Assembly: GCA_035651055.1 (NCBI GenBank)
Contig: DASRGK010000107.1
Location: forward strand, 8,396-72,395
Reading direction: 5' to 3'
Origin: JAFKKF01 sp035651055
GTDB taxonomy: Bacteria; Pseudomonadota; Alphaproteobacteria; Rhizobiales; Kaistiaceae
Length of the DNA stretch: 64,000 bases
The notes beneath the pieces were generated by a model. That model saw nothing but the letters and a program-made list of their open reading frames with translations. It had not been told where the DNA came from and did not search any database. Position numbers and translations under genes: made by a program. Positions 34,819 to 43,399 of the stretch are shown one piece after another. Every line of letters begins with the position of its first letter. Positions within the stretch are counted from its first letter, which is position 1.

Positions 34819-35832
34819 ATGCACGTCCGGCGCGCCACGATAGCCCTGATAGTATTCTTCGCGCTGACGATTTCGCTTTTCAGCCTCGTTGCCCCCCGTT
34901 TCGCGACAACGAGCAACATGGAGAACCTCATGGGCGGGTTCTCCTTCATCGCCATCCTGGCGATGGGCGAGGCCTTTCCGATCCTCACGCGCGGCATCGA
35001 TCTGTCAATCGGCGCCATCGTTGCGCTGGTCGGAATGGTGGTCTTCGACCTGTCGCTGATCTTTCATGTTCCCGGCTACGTCATTCTCGCGGTCGCGCTC
35101 GCCGTCGGGGCACTGGCCGGCGCGCTGAACGGCCTGCTCATCGTCGGCCTCCGATTGCAGCCGTTCATCGCAACGCTCGCGACACTCGCTACCTACCGCG
35201 GCGTCGTCTACGCCATCTCGGGCCGGCAATTGGTGCCGGGCCTCACCACCACGCCGATCGCCGACCCGTGGATCACGGGGCTCGAAACCTATTTCGACAT
35301 CGGCGGAGCGCTGGGGACGGACGACTTTCTGCCGTTACCCTGGTTCCCGCTGTCCTTCTTTGTCATGCTGGCGATGCTCGCGGTGCTGTCGGTATTCCTT
35401 CTTCGCACCAAGGTCGGCCGGGATATCTACGCCGTCGGCGGCAACGCCGAGGCGGCGCGACTCGCCGGGATCAACACCGGGCGCATCATCCTTCTCGCCT
35501 ACGCGCTTTCCGGCCTGTGCGCTGCCGTCGCCGCCTTGCTGCTCGTTGCCCGCCTGACAACCGCGACGGAAGCCCTCGGCTTCGGCATGGAACTGTCGGC
35601 AATTGCCGCGGCCGTCATCGGCGGCGTCAGCCTCTCCGGGGGCGTCGGTTCGGTCTTCGGTCCGGCACTCGGCGCCTTCCTGCTCGGCGCCGTGCTCCTC
35701 GGCCTGACGCTCCTCGGCATCTCGCAATACGTGCAGCAGATCATCACCGGACTGATCCTGCTCGCCGCAGTGGGATACGACCGGTTCCTCCTCATCCGCC
35801 GCCAGCGCCGGCTGGCAGCCAATGTCGCGTGA
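34819..35832 (+). CDS. Sugar ABC transporter permease, CUT2 type (importer D, first)
   Basis: A 337-aa permease with about ten hydrophobic segments, family signature RGIDLSIGAIVALVGM and late loop GGVSLSGGVGSVFG. It begins 19 bp after the terminator's T run, so expression depends on readthrough. The ATPase follows after 9 bp and a second permease after that, as in importer A. Confidence 0.87.
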   Translation: MHVRRATIALIVFFALTISLFSLVAPRFATTSNMENLMGGFSFIAILAMGEAFPILTRGIDLSIGAIVALVGMVVFDLSLIFHVPGYVILAVALAVGALAGALNGLLIVGLRLQPFIATLATLATYRGVVYAISGRQLVPGLTTTPIADPWITGLETYFDIGGALGTDDFLPLPWFPLSFFVMLAMLAVLSVFLLRTKVGRDIYAVGGNAEAARLAGINTGRIILLAYALSGLCAAVAALLLVARLTTATEALGFGMELSAIAAAVIGGVSLSGGVGSVFGPALGAFLLGAVLLGLTLLGISQYVQQIITGLILLAAVGYDRFLLIRRQRRLAANVA

Positions 35833-35841
35833 GGCCGAGAG

Positions 35842-37350
35842 ATGACGCCTCGCCTTAGCGGCACGGGACTTTCCAAGATATACGGAAACCTGCTGGCTCT
35901 GAGGGACGCCGACATCCGCGTCATGCCAGGCGAGGTGCGCGCGCTGATCGGCTCGAACGGCGCCGGCAAATCGACGCTGGTCAAGGTGCTGACCGGCGCG
36001 ATCACCCCGACGAGCGGCACGGTCGAGATCGATGGCGAGCGGGCCCCGCTCGGCGACACGAGGGAAATGATCCGCCGCGGAGTCGCCTGCATCTACCAGC
36101 ACGCCAATCTGGCGCCCTCGATGTCGGTGCTGGACAACATCTTCCTCGGCCGCCAGCCGACGCGGCGATTGGGCTTCGTCGACACGAAGCGCCAGCGCCG
36201 CGAGGCGGAGGAGCTGCTGCAGCGCCACGCCATCGAGCTCGACCTCGACGCCGCCGTCGGCGACTTGCCGACGGTGAAGCAGAAGGAGGTCGAGATCATG
36301 AAGGCGCTGGCACTGGACGCCCGCGTCATCCTCATGGACGAGCCGACCGGCTGGCTCGCAAGTTCGGAAGTCGCCAAGCTCCACAACACGATTCAGGCGC
36401 TCAAGGCGCGCGGTCTCGGGATCATCTACATCAGCCACGTTCTCGACGAGATCTTCGCTGTCTGCGACACGCTGACGATCATGCGCGACGGCGCCGTGAT
36501 TGCTGAAAGCGCGGTCGCCGAAACAGACCGCCCGCGGGTCGTCCAGTTGATGGTCGGCGAGAGACTGGCCCGCGAGTCGGCACAGGCGGCCTTGCAGAAG
36601 CGCCACCCGCGCGGCACCGGCGAGACCCGCCTCAGCGCGCGCAACCTCAGCAAGAAGGGAGTCTTCGAGGACATCACGCTCGATCTCTATGCCGGCGAGA
36701 TCCTGTGCATTACCGGGCTCATCGGTTCGAAGCGGACGGAACTTGTCCGCACTCTTTTCGGCTCCGACCGCTTCGATGCCGGAACGCTCGAGGTCGACGG
36801 GCATGCCGTCTCGTTCGCGGCCCCCCGCGGCGCCATCGCCAAGGGCATCGGCTTCGTTCCCGAGGACCGGCACCGCGACGGGCTGATGCTCGACATGACG
36901 GTCACCGAAAACCTCGCCATGGCAACGCTCGACAGCTACCGCCGGGGCGTGTTGCTGAACCGGAGCAAGATTGCCGGGGCCGGAGAGAAAGCGATCAAGA
37001 GCCTGTCCATCCAGCCCCCCGAGGGCGCCCGGCCGGTCAAGCTCCTGTCGGGCGGCAATCAGCAGAAAGTGCTTGTCGGCAAGTGGCTCAGTCGTGCGCC
37101 CCGCATCCTCATCCTCGACGAGCCGACCGTCGGCGTTGACGTCGGGGCCAAGGCCGAGATCTACCGCATCCTGCGGCACGAGCGCGAGATCGGGGCGGCG
37201 GTGCTGATCGTCTCCTCCGACATCGAGGAGGTGATGACGATCGCCGACCGCATCGCCGTGATGGTATCGGGGCGTATCGTCGCCGTGCACGACGCCGACG
37301 CGGTCTCAAGGGACGAGATCATCCGCGAGATCGGCGGGGCGCTCCAATGA
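35842..37350 (+). CDS. Sugar ABC transporter ATP-binding protein, two-domain (importer D)
   Basis: A 502-aa RbsA-like ATPase. Domain 1 has a good Walker A (GSNGAGKST) and Walker B (VILMDEPTGWL), but where LSGGQ is expected it reads LPTVKQKEVEI, without the Ser-Gly-Gly. Domain 2 has a non-canonical P-loop (GLIGSKRTE) but an intact LSGGNQQK signature and LILDEPTVGVDVG. Only one composite site is likely to hydrolyse ATP. It overlaps the second permease by 4 bp. Confidence 0.88.
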   Translation: MTPRLSGTGLSKIYGNLLALRDADIRVMPGEVRALIGSNGAGKSTLVKVLTGAITPTSGTVEIDGERAPLGDTREMIRRGVACIYQHANLAPSMSVLDNIFLGRQPTRRLGFVDTKRQRREAEELLQRHAIELDLDAAVGDLPTVKQKEVEIMKALALDARVILMDEPTGWLASSEVAKLHNTIQALKARGLGIIYISHVLDEIFAVCDTLTIMRDGAVIAESAVAETDRPRVVQLMVGERLARESAQAALQKRHPRGTGETRLSARNLSKKGVFEDITLDLYAGEILCITGLIGSKRTELVRTLFGSDRFDAGTLEVDGHAVSFAAPRGAIAKGIGFVPEDRHRDGLMLDMTVTENLAMATLDSYRRGVLLNRSKIAGAGEKAIKSLSIQPPEGARPVKLLSGGNQQKVLVGKWLSRAPRILILDEPTVGVDVGAKAEIYRILRHEREIGAAVLIVSSDIEEVMTIADRIAVMVSGRIVAVHDADAVSRDEIIREIGGALQ

Positions 37351-38306
37351 GCGAGACCCGCGCGCCCGAAGCTGCGCCCGATCTCGTGCGGCATCTGGCG
37401 GCGAACGCCCTCCCCCTCGTCATCATCATTCTGGTGGTCGGCTTCGCGCTGGCGCAACCCGCCTTCCTGAAACCGGACAACCTTATCGGCATGGTCCGTC
37501 AGGTCGCGCTGATCGGCATCATGGCGACATGCACGACCTTTGTGATCATGACCGGCGGCGTCGACCTTTCGGTCGGCCCGGTGCTCGCCCTCTCGGGACT
37601 TGCCGCGTTCTTCTTCCTCGATGCGGGCTACCCGCTCGTCATCGTCGTCGCTGCCGGCCTCGCCGTCGGCGTGCTTGTCGGGACGCTGAACGGACTGATC
37701 ATCGCGCTGCTCCAACTGCCGCCGATCATCGTCACGCTTGCGACGCTGAGCATTGTCCGCGGCCTGGCACTGATTGTCGGGGGAACCGACCAGCACCTAA
37801 TCTACGACAAGCCGGCCTACACGTTCATCGGCGCCGGCACTCTCCTCGGCCTGCCGACTTCGATCTACATTTTCGCGTTCGTCTCGCTGCTCATGATCTT
37901 CGTGCAGCGACTGACACCCCTGGGGCTTCTGGTCGCCGCCATCGGCAACAACGAGCGCGCGGCGGTGCTCAGCGGCCATCGCACTCGCCTGACGAAGACG
38001 ATCGTCTATGCCCTGTCCGGCCTTGGCGCCGCGATCGCCGGTATAATCCAGTCCTCGCAGGTGCACACGGCGCTGTCGACCTATGGGCCCTTCGGCACCG
38101 AACTCGACGTCATCGCGGCGGTCGTCCTCGGCGGCACGAGCATCATGGGGGGCACCGGCTCGGTGGCCAAGACCCTCCTCGGCGTGTTCTTTCTCGGCAT
38201 CGTCAACAACGGGATGAACATTCTGGACGTGTCGATCGACATCCAGTTGATCGCCAAGGGCGCGATAATTGCCGCGGCTTTGGCGGTCGCGGCCCACCGC
38301 TCCTAA
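37347..38306 (+). CDS. Sugar ABC transporter permease, CUT2 type (importer D, second)
   Basis: A 319-aa permease with signature TGGVDLSVGPVLALSG and loop GGTSIMGGTGSVAK. It is the last gene of the operon and converges with the GntR-type gene across 99 bp. Together with the first permease it probably forms a heterodimeric channel. Confidence 0.87.
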   Translation: MSETRAPEAAPDLVRHLAANALPLVIIILVVGFALAQPAFLKPDNLIGMVRQVALIGIMATCTTFVIMTGGVDLSVGPVLALSGLAAFFFLDAGYPLVIVVAAGLAVGVLVGTLNGLIIALLQLPPIIVTLATLSIVRGLALIVGGTDQHLIYDKPAYTFIGAGTLLGLPTSIYIFAFVSLLMIFVQRLTPLGLLVAAIGNNERAAVLSGHRTRLTKTIVYALSGLGAAIAGIIQSSQVHTALSTYGPFGTELDVIAAVVLGGTSIMGGTGSVAKTLLGVFFLGIVNNGMNILDVSIDIQLIAKGAIIAAALAVAAHRS

Positions 38307-38405
38307 CGCGCCCGCGGGGTCTTGCTCACGCGAAGTCAGGGGCAGCGCAATATGGCCGCGGCGGAGGCCGCGGGCGCGAGGCCGAACTCGGCACCGTTAC
38401 CGGGC

Positions 38406-39320
38406 CTACCGCCTGTGACTCGCCGCGTCGCCGGACGTGGACCGAATGAGGGTAACCCGGGCCGATGTAAGGTGGACCTTGCAGGCGCGCCTAACTGCGG
38501 CGATGTCCCGGGAAAACAGCGCGTCCATGTAGTCGATATGCTCCCGGAGCGCGACCTCATTGCGCTGGCGCTCGTCCTGTTTGTTCCACTGGTAGTGATA
38601 GTGAAAGATGAAGGAGATGATGTCGTAGAAGCTGTCGATGAAGCGGTTGGGCGCGGCGGCGTTGATGAGCCGATGGAACCGGCTGTCGAGATCGGAAAAG
38701 TCGTGAAAGCGGCGATCGACTTCCCGAAGAAGCGCCAGGTGCTCTCCGCGAATAGCCCGCATCCGCTCCCATAGCGGTGAGTCCGAGGGCAAAGTAGCGA
38801 ACGCCCTGGCCGAGCGGAACTCGAACATTTCGCGGATTTCGAAGAGTTCCAGCGCGAAATCGGGGGTGAACCCCATAAACACCCACCCCGCATTTGGGCG
38901 CTTTTCGATCAGTCCGAAGCGCTGAAACCGATTGAGAAACTCCCGGATGCTGGTGGTCGCGAATCCGAACCGGCGCGCCAGGTCGAGTTCGTTGATCGCT
39001 GTGCCCGGACGAGCATTGTCCCGGAGCATCCATTCCATGAAACGCTGCTCAACCTGGGCCGAACGCGGAACGGTCTCGGCGTCCGAGAACTTGGTGAGCA
39101 TCCTCGCCTGCCTGCCCGAGCGCACGAACCGACGTCCATCAATTCGGGAAACGGCTCCTGCTGCCTCGAACCGGTCGAGCACTTTGCGCACCGTCGTCCG
39201 ACTGACGTTCAGCCGCTCGCGCAAAACATTCTCCGAGGGCAATTCGCCGCCATCCGCCAGACGGCTGAGAAGATCGAGCCCGTCGTTGAAGGCCCGCTTG
39301 AAGACCGTGTCCGTTTTCAT
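38406..39320 (-). CDS. GntR/FCD-type regulator with two winged helices
   Basis: A 304-aa protein with an unusual plan: a GntR-like winged helix at residues about 25-65 (LPSENVLRERLNVSRTTVRK), a second winged helix at about 95-140 (NELDLARRFGFATTSIREFL), and an FCD-like helical effector domain carrying R..E and H residues (FEIREMFEFRSAR, SRFHRLINAA). A normal FCD regulator has one winged helix and about 230 residues. It lies between importers D and E, and both have the same promoter layout with T/A-rich sites, so it likely controls both and itself. Confidence 0.82.
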   Translation of the reverse strand: MKTDTVFKRAFNDGLDLLSRLADGGELPSENVLRERLNVSRTTVRKVLDRFEAAGAVSRIDGRRFVRSGRQARMLTKFSDAETVPRSAQVEQRFMEWMLRDNARPGTAINELDLARRFGFATTSIREFLNRFQRFGLIEKRPNAGWVFMGFTPDFALELFEIREMFEFRSARAFATLPSDSPLWERMRAIRGEHLALLREVDRRFHDFSDLDSRFHRLINAAAPNRFIDSFYDIISFIFHYHYQWNKQDERQRNEVALREHIDYMDALFSRDIAAVRRACKVHLTSARVTLIRSTSGDAASHRR

Positions 39321-39336
39321 CGCTTCCCTCTCCGGT

Positions 39337-39364
39337 ACTGTCTTTTTAATCGATAAAAAACAGT
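39337..39364. promoter_or_regulatory. GntR-type operator, divergent region, site 1
   Basis: An imperfect dyad with arms ACTGTcTTTT / AAAAaCAGT (9 of 10 pairs) around ATCG. Its core TTTTTAATCGATAAAAAA (39343-39360) matches 15 of 18 bases of the site at 33572. It sits 16 bp upstream of the GntR-type gene start and 4 bases before the -35 of the rightward promoter. Confidence 0.6.
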
Positions 39365-39405
39365 TTGACCAATCTCCGCGCTGTTGGTTTTTTCTCAATA
39401 AGAAA
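39365..39405 (+). promoter_or_regulatory. Promoter of importer E with GntR-type site 2
   Basis: -35 TTGACC (39365-39370), a 17-base spacer, and a T-rich -10 at 39388-39393 that is the left end of site 2, TTTTTTCTCAATAAGAAA (39388-39405). Site 2 matches the 33572 site at 15 of 18 positions. A protein there would cover the -10. Confidence 0.55.
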
Positions 39406-39428
39406 CGTCTGGCGATGGGAAGGAACGC

Positions 39429-40469
39429 TTGGAAGAGCAAGGGTCGGCCGTCGCCGCTGCCCAAGATGGGCTGCGTCCCGGAACGGGCGTCTCCGTCGTT
39501 TCGGTAGGGCTGCGCCTGCTGAGCGCCGGCCCGCTTCTCATTCTCGCGATCCTGGTCGTCCTGATCGGGCTGACCACACCGGTTTTCATGAAGCCGGCCA
39601 ACATTTCCAACATCCTTGCGCAGACCTCGGTCATCGCGATCGTCGCGCTCGGCCAGCACCTGGTGATCCTTACGCGCGGCATCGACCTGTCGGTCGGCGC
39701 CAACCTGGCCCTTGCCACGGTCGTCGGCGGTCTCCTGTTCAAGATCACCGACTCGTCGGCGGTCATCATCCTCGCCATGCTCGCCGTCGGCGTTCTGGTC
39801 GGTCTCGTCAACGGCGCCGTCTACGTGTTCGGACGGCTGCCGCACCCCTTCATCATCACCCTGGCGACGCTGAGCATCTGCCGCGGGATCGCATATTCAA
39901 TCTCCGAAAGTCACACAACGATGCGCGGCGTGCCCGACCTTGTCGCCACGATCGGCGGCGGCGACCTATTAGGCATCCCCAATCCCGCGATCGTGGTCGC
40001 GGTCTGCGCCGCGCTTGTCCTCGTCATGACCAAGGCGATGGTGTGGGGTCGCTGGATCTACGCCGTGGGCGGCGCCCCGAAAGCCGCAGTCGAGATGGGC
40101 ATCCCGGTCAAGTGGGTGCTGGTCTCGACCTACGTCGTGGCGGGCCTTTGCTGCGGGATCGGCGCGGTCGTACTTGCCGGCCGAACCGAATCGACCTCCC
40201 CGCTTTTCGGCAATCTTCTCGAACTGGACACGATAGCCGCGGTCATCATCGGCGGCGCCAGCTTCCTCGGCGGCCGCGGGCATGTCGGCCACGCGCTGAT
40301 CGGGGCGGTGATGATCGGCGTCATACGCAACGCCCTCAACCTCAACAATGTCGATGCCTTCGTCCAGATGGTCGCGATCGGGCTCGTCATCGTGATCGCC
40401 GTCGAAGCCGACGTGCTCCGCAGCCATCTCGAATCGCGCGCGCGGGCGCTGCAGTCGAGGACGACGTGA
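39429..40469 (+). CDS. Sugar ABC transporter permease, CUT2 type (importer E)
   Basis: A 346-aa permease with signature TRGIDLSVGANLALATVVG and loop GGASFLGGRGHVG. The start is TTG at 39429 after a GGGAAGGA site. The order permease, one-domain ATPase, binding protein resembles a rearranged Frc (fructose-type) system. Its last base is shared with the ATPase start codon (TGATG). Only one permease is encoded, so the channel is a homodimer. Confidence 0.85.
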   Translation: MEEQGSAVAAAQDGLRPGTGVSVVSVGLRLLSAGPLLILAILVVLIGLTTPVFMKPANISNILAQTSVIAIVALGQHLVILTRGIDLSVGANLALATVVGGLLFKITDSSAVIILAMLAVGVLVGLVNGAVYVFGRLPHPFIITLATLSICRGIAYSISESHTTMRGVPDLVATIGGGDLLGIPNPAIVVAVCAALVLVMTKAMVWGRWIYAVGGAPKAAVEMGIPVKWVLVSTYVVAGLCCGIGAVVLAGRTESTSPLFGNLLELDTIAAVIIGGASFLGGRGHVGHALIGAVMIGVIRNALNLNNVDAFVQMVAIGLVIVIAVEADVLRSHLESRARALQSRTT

Positions 40470-41227
40470 TGGACGCGCCGCTGCCCGTGCTTTCGGTCCG
40501 CAACGCGCTGAAAAGCTTCGGCGCCGTCCAGGCGCTCCGCGGCGTCAGCCTCGACGTCTATCGCGGCGAGGTGCTCGCGCTGCTCGGCGACAACGGCGCC
40601 GGCAAGTCGACGCTGGTGAAATGCATCAGTGGCGTGCATGCGCTCGACGAGGGCGAAATCGCACTCGATGGCGAGCGGACCCTGCTTCATTCGCCTTCGG
40701 CGGCGCGCCGGGCCGGTATTGAGACGGTCTACCAGGACCTTGCCCTTTTCGACAATCTGACGCCGGCCCAGAACTTCTATTGCGGACGCGAGATCGCCGG
40801 GCCGGAATGGCTGCCGCGACCGCTGCGCTTCCTCAGGAAGCGCGCCATGGATCGTGAAGCCGCCGCCATCATCGATCGGCTGAAAGTCACGCTTCCGAAG
40901 TTCGACGCGCCGGTCGCATTGATGTCCGGAGGGCAGCGTCAGGCGATTGCCGTTGCGCGCGCGGCCGTCTTCGCCCGCAAGGTTGTCATGCTCGACGAGC
41001 CTACCGCGGCCCTCGGTCTGCGCGAGTCGCGCAAGGTGCTCGACCTGATCAAGCAGCTCAGGGCCGAGGGAAACGCCGTCATCGTGATCACGCACAACAT
41101 GGAACACGTGGTCGAGCTTGCCGACCGCGCCGTGGTGCTGCGCCAGGGCCGCAAGGTCGGCGAACTGAAGCCCGACAAGACCAACCGTCAGCAGCTCGTG
41201 TCGATGATCGTCGGCGCTGAGGCGTGA
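40469..41227 (+). CDS. Sugar ABC transporter ATP-binding protein, one-domain (importer E)
   Basis: The 252-aa protein has a single complete nucleotide-binding domain: Walker A GDNGAGKST, signature MSGGQRQAIAVARA, Walker B VVMLDEPTAAL and switch ITHNMEHV. This is the FrcA-like form, in contrast to the double-domain ATPases of importers A and D. A 7-bp GC hairpin (41236-41253) follows. Confidence 0.88.
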   Translation: MDAPLPVLSVRNALKSFGAVQALRGVSLDVYRGEVLALLGDNGAGKSTLVKCISGVHALDEGEIALDGERTLLHSPSAARRAGIETVYQDLALFDNLTPAQNFYCGREIAGPEWLPRPLRFLRKRAMDREAAAIIDRLKVTLPKFDAPVALMSGGQRQAIAVARAAVFARKVVMLDEPTAALGLRESRKVLDLIKQLRAEGNAVIVITHNMEHVVELADRAVVLRQGRKVGELKPDKTNRQQLVSMIVGAEA

Positions 41228-41305
41228 AAGAGATTCGCCGTCCCCGGACGGCGATGGAGAAGGTCGGCTCGCATGGAGCCGATCGTGAAAGGGAGGATTG
41301 GGTTC

Positions 41306-42220
41306 ATGAGACTTAGCCTATCGCTGGGCGGGATCGCGCTGGCAGTTGCGCTGGCGTCCCCCGCGCTTGCGGCCGACAAGATCAAGGTCGGCTTCATCAC
41401 GAAATTTCCTGTCCCGTATTTCGCGACCATGGAAGACGCCGCGAAGGAGTGGGGGAAGGCTCACCCTGACGTCGAGATCATCTACGGTCAGGGCAAGAAC
41501 AACGACGATATCGACGGCACGATCGCGCTCATCGAGAACATGGTCGCGCAGGGCGTAAAGGGCATCGCCATCACGCCGATCGATCCGTCGATCTCCAAGA
41601 GCCTCGACAAGGCGATCGCCGCCGGGGTGAAGGTCGTCCTGATGGACAACGACATCCCCGGCTGGGAAGGTCGCTCGGCACTCGCCACGACGAACAACCG
41701 CGAAGCCGGAAAGATCGCCGGCGGCTATCTGAAGACTGTTCTCAAGGACGGCGACAAGATCGGCATCCTCGACGGCAAGCCGGAAGTCGTCCCGCTCAAC
41801 GACCGGGTCGAAGGCATGCTCGAAGGTCTGAGCGGCGTGAAGGTCGATATCGTCGGACGCGGCCGCACGGCGTGCGAGCCCGACAAGGGCCAGCAGGTTG
41901 CGGAAGACATCCTCACTGCCCATCCCGAACTGAAGGCGATCTACTCGGCTTGTGGCCCGCCGGCCGCCAGCGCCGCGACCGCCATCAAGAACGCCAAGCT
42001 CGACCACAAGGTGATCCTGGTCGGCTTCGACTTCTGTTGCGGCGAGGAAGACGCCATCGCCAAGGGCGAGGAGGACGCCTCGGTCGCCCAGTTCCCCAAG
42101 AAGATGTCCGAGTTCGGGCTGGATGGCCTGATCAAGGCGATCAAGGGCGAACCGGTCGAGAAGCTCATCGACACCGGCGCCGCGCTTGTGACCAAGGCCA
42201 ATATGGACCAGTTCAAGTAG
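41306..42220 (+). CDS. Sugar ABC transporter substrate-binding protein, CUT2 type (importer E)
   Basis: A 304-aa RbsB-like protein with a Sec signal (MRLSLSLGGIALAVALASPALA). Four cysteines in the second lobe (one in GRTACEPDK, one in YSACGPP, a pair in FDFCCGEED) could form disulfides, unusual for this family. The start at 41306 lies 9 bases after GGGAGG; an earlier ATG would break the signal. It is followed by a strong hairpin and a dehydrogenase gene. Confidence 0.86.
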   Translation: MRLSLSLGGIALAVALASPALAADKIKVGFITKFPVPYFATMEDAAKEWGKAHPDVEIIYGQGKNNDDIDGTIALIENMVAQGVKGIAITPIDPSISKSLDKAIAAGVKVVLMDNDIPGWEGRSALATTNNREAGKIAGGYLKTVLKDGDKIGILDGKPEVVPLNDRVEGMLEGLSGVKVDIVGRGRTACEPDKGQQVAEDILTAHPELKAIYSACGPPAASAATAIKNAKLDHKVILVGFDFCCGEEDAIAKGEEDASVAQFPKKMSEFGLDGLIKAIKGEPVEKLIDTGAALVTKANMDQFK

Positions 42221-42234
42221 CAGCCGGCGACTGC

Positions 42235-42267
42235 TCCGGGGGCCGGTTTCCCTGTCCGGCCCTCGGA
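42235..42267 (+). other. Hairpin after binding-protein gene E
   Basis: A 12-bp stem with one mismatch (TCCGGGGGCCGG / CCGGCCCTCGGA) and a 9-base loop, 15 bp after the stop codon. No T tract. Confidence 0.5.
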
Positions 42268-42296
42268 GGCTTTGACCGCCGTCGGAACAATCCTCC

Positions 42297-43331
42297 ATGA
42301 TCGACCCTAATGCGCTGGTGTGCCTGGAGCCGGGAAGGCTGCAGATCGAGCGGCGCGCGCTGCCCGTCCGCGGCGATGGCGATGCGCTGGTCCGCCCGCT
42401 GCGGATAGGAATTTGCGGGACCGACTATCACATCTACGAGGGCACCCACCCGTTCCTGAAATACCCGCGCGTGATGGGCCACGAGCTCGCCGTCGAGGTG
42501 GTCGAGGCGCCCCCACATCTCGACCTGAACGTCGGCGACACCTGCGTCGTCAACCCTTACCTTTCCTGCGGTTATTGCATTGCCTGCCGCGCCGGAAAGC
42601 CCAATTGCTGCGTCAACATCTCCGTCCTTGGCGTCCATCGGGACGGGGGAATGGCCGATCTTCTTGTCCTCCCGGCGAAGAATCTCATTCGCGGCGACGG
42701 ACTGACAGCCGACCAGTGCGCCATCGTCGAATTTCTTTCGATCGGGGCGCACGCTGTCAGGCGCGGTGGTGTCAGCGCCGCCGATCGCGTGCTCGTGGTT
42801 GGCGCCGGGCCTATCGGTATCGGCGTCGCGCTCTTTGCGGGACTGACCGGCGCGCGGGTTGGCATCCTTGACCGCGAGCGCGAACGCGCCGAAACGGCGC
42901 GGCGGCTTACCGGGACGGAGATCATTCCGGCCGAGGGGAACCTCGCGGCAGCAGTTCAGTCTTTCACGAACGGAGAAGGTTTCGAGGTCGTCTTCGACGC
43001 CACAGGCAATTCCAAGGCCATGGAGGCCGGCTTCGACCACGTCGCTCACGGCGGCAGGTACGTGCTGGTCAGCGTGGTCAAGGAAGCCATCACTTTCCGG
43101 GATCCCGATCTTCACCGGAAGGAGATGTCGCTCTTCGGCAGCCGCAACGCGACGGTTGCGGACTTCAAGCAGGTCATGGCGGCTATTCGCGAGCGGAAGA
43201 TCGACGCTGATGCCCTCATAACGCACCGGACCACCCTGGCGGATGCGGTGGTCGATATTCCACGGTGGGCCACCCAGAAGGTCGGCCTGATCAAGGCCCT
43301 GATCGAGGCAGATACCGATCGGCTCGGTTGA
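42297..43331 (+). CDS. Zinc-dependent sugar/polyol dehydrogenase (MDR family)
   Basis: Medium-chain alcohol dehydrogenase of 344 aa. Catalytic-zinc ligands lie in CGTDYH and GHE; the structural zinc site is CGYCIACRAGKPNC. The NAD-binding fold has GAGPIGIG and an acidic residue after strand 2 (LDRERER), favouring NAD over NADP. It resembles L-galactonate, L-threonine and polyol dehydrogenases; with importer E upstream and an arabinofuranosidase downstream, a sugar or sugar-acid substrate is likely. The -35 of the next gene overlaps its stop codon. Confidence 0.83.
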   Translation: MIDPNALVCLEPGRLQIERRALPVRGDGDALVRPLRIGICGTDYHIYEGTHPFLKYPRVMGHELAVEVVEAPPHLDLNVGDTCVVNPYLSCGYCIACRAGKPNCCVNISVLGVHRDGGMADLLVLPAKNLIRGDGLTADQCAIVEFLSIGAHAVRRGGVSAADRVLVVGAGPIGIGVALFAGLTGARVGILDRERERAETARRLTGTEIIPAEGNLAAAVQSFTNGEGFEVVFDATGNSKAMEAGFDHVAHGGRYVLVSVVKEAITFRDPDLHRKEMSLFGSRNATVADFKQVMAAIRERKIDADALITHRTTLADAVVDIPRWATQKVGLIKALIEADTDRLG

Positions 43332-43372
43332 CACCCCTTACCTCACCAGATCATATGAAAAGGTACATATCA
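43328..43372 (+). promoter_or_regulatory. Promoter and operator of the GH51 gene
   Basis: Consensus -35 TTGACA (43328-43333), a 17-base spacer, -10 TCATAT (43351-43356). A dyad TCATATG-N8-CATATCA (43351-43372) starts at the -10. The element TACATATCA recurs at 44966-44974 before the CUT1 importer F gene. The ArsR-type regulator at 48459 is the candidate binder. Confidence 0.5.
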
Positions 43373-43399
43373 CGAAGATTGATCTAGTGGGGCGGCGTG

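Noticed and set aside
35335..37290. 651-codon leftward frame opposite the importer D ATPase
   Set aside because: Antisense shadow with compositional bias and no motifs; the sense strand has clear Walker and signature motifs.
41236..41253. 7-bp GC hairpin between the ATPase and binding-protein genes of importer E
   Set aside because: Short stem with no T tract; not counted with the seven post-binding-protein hairpins.
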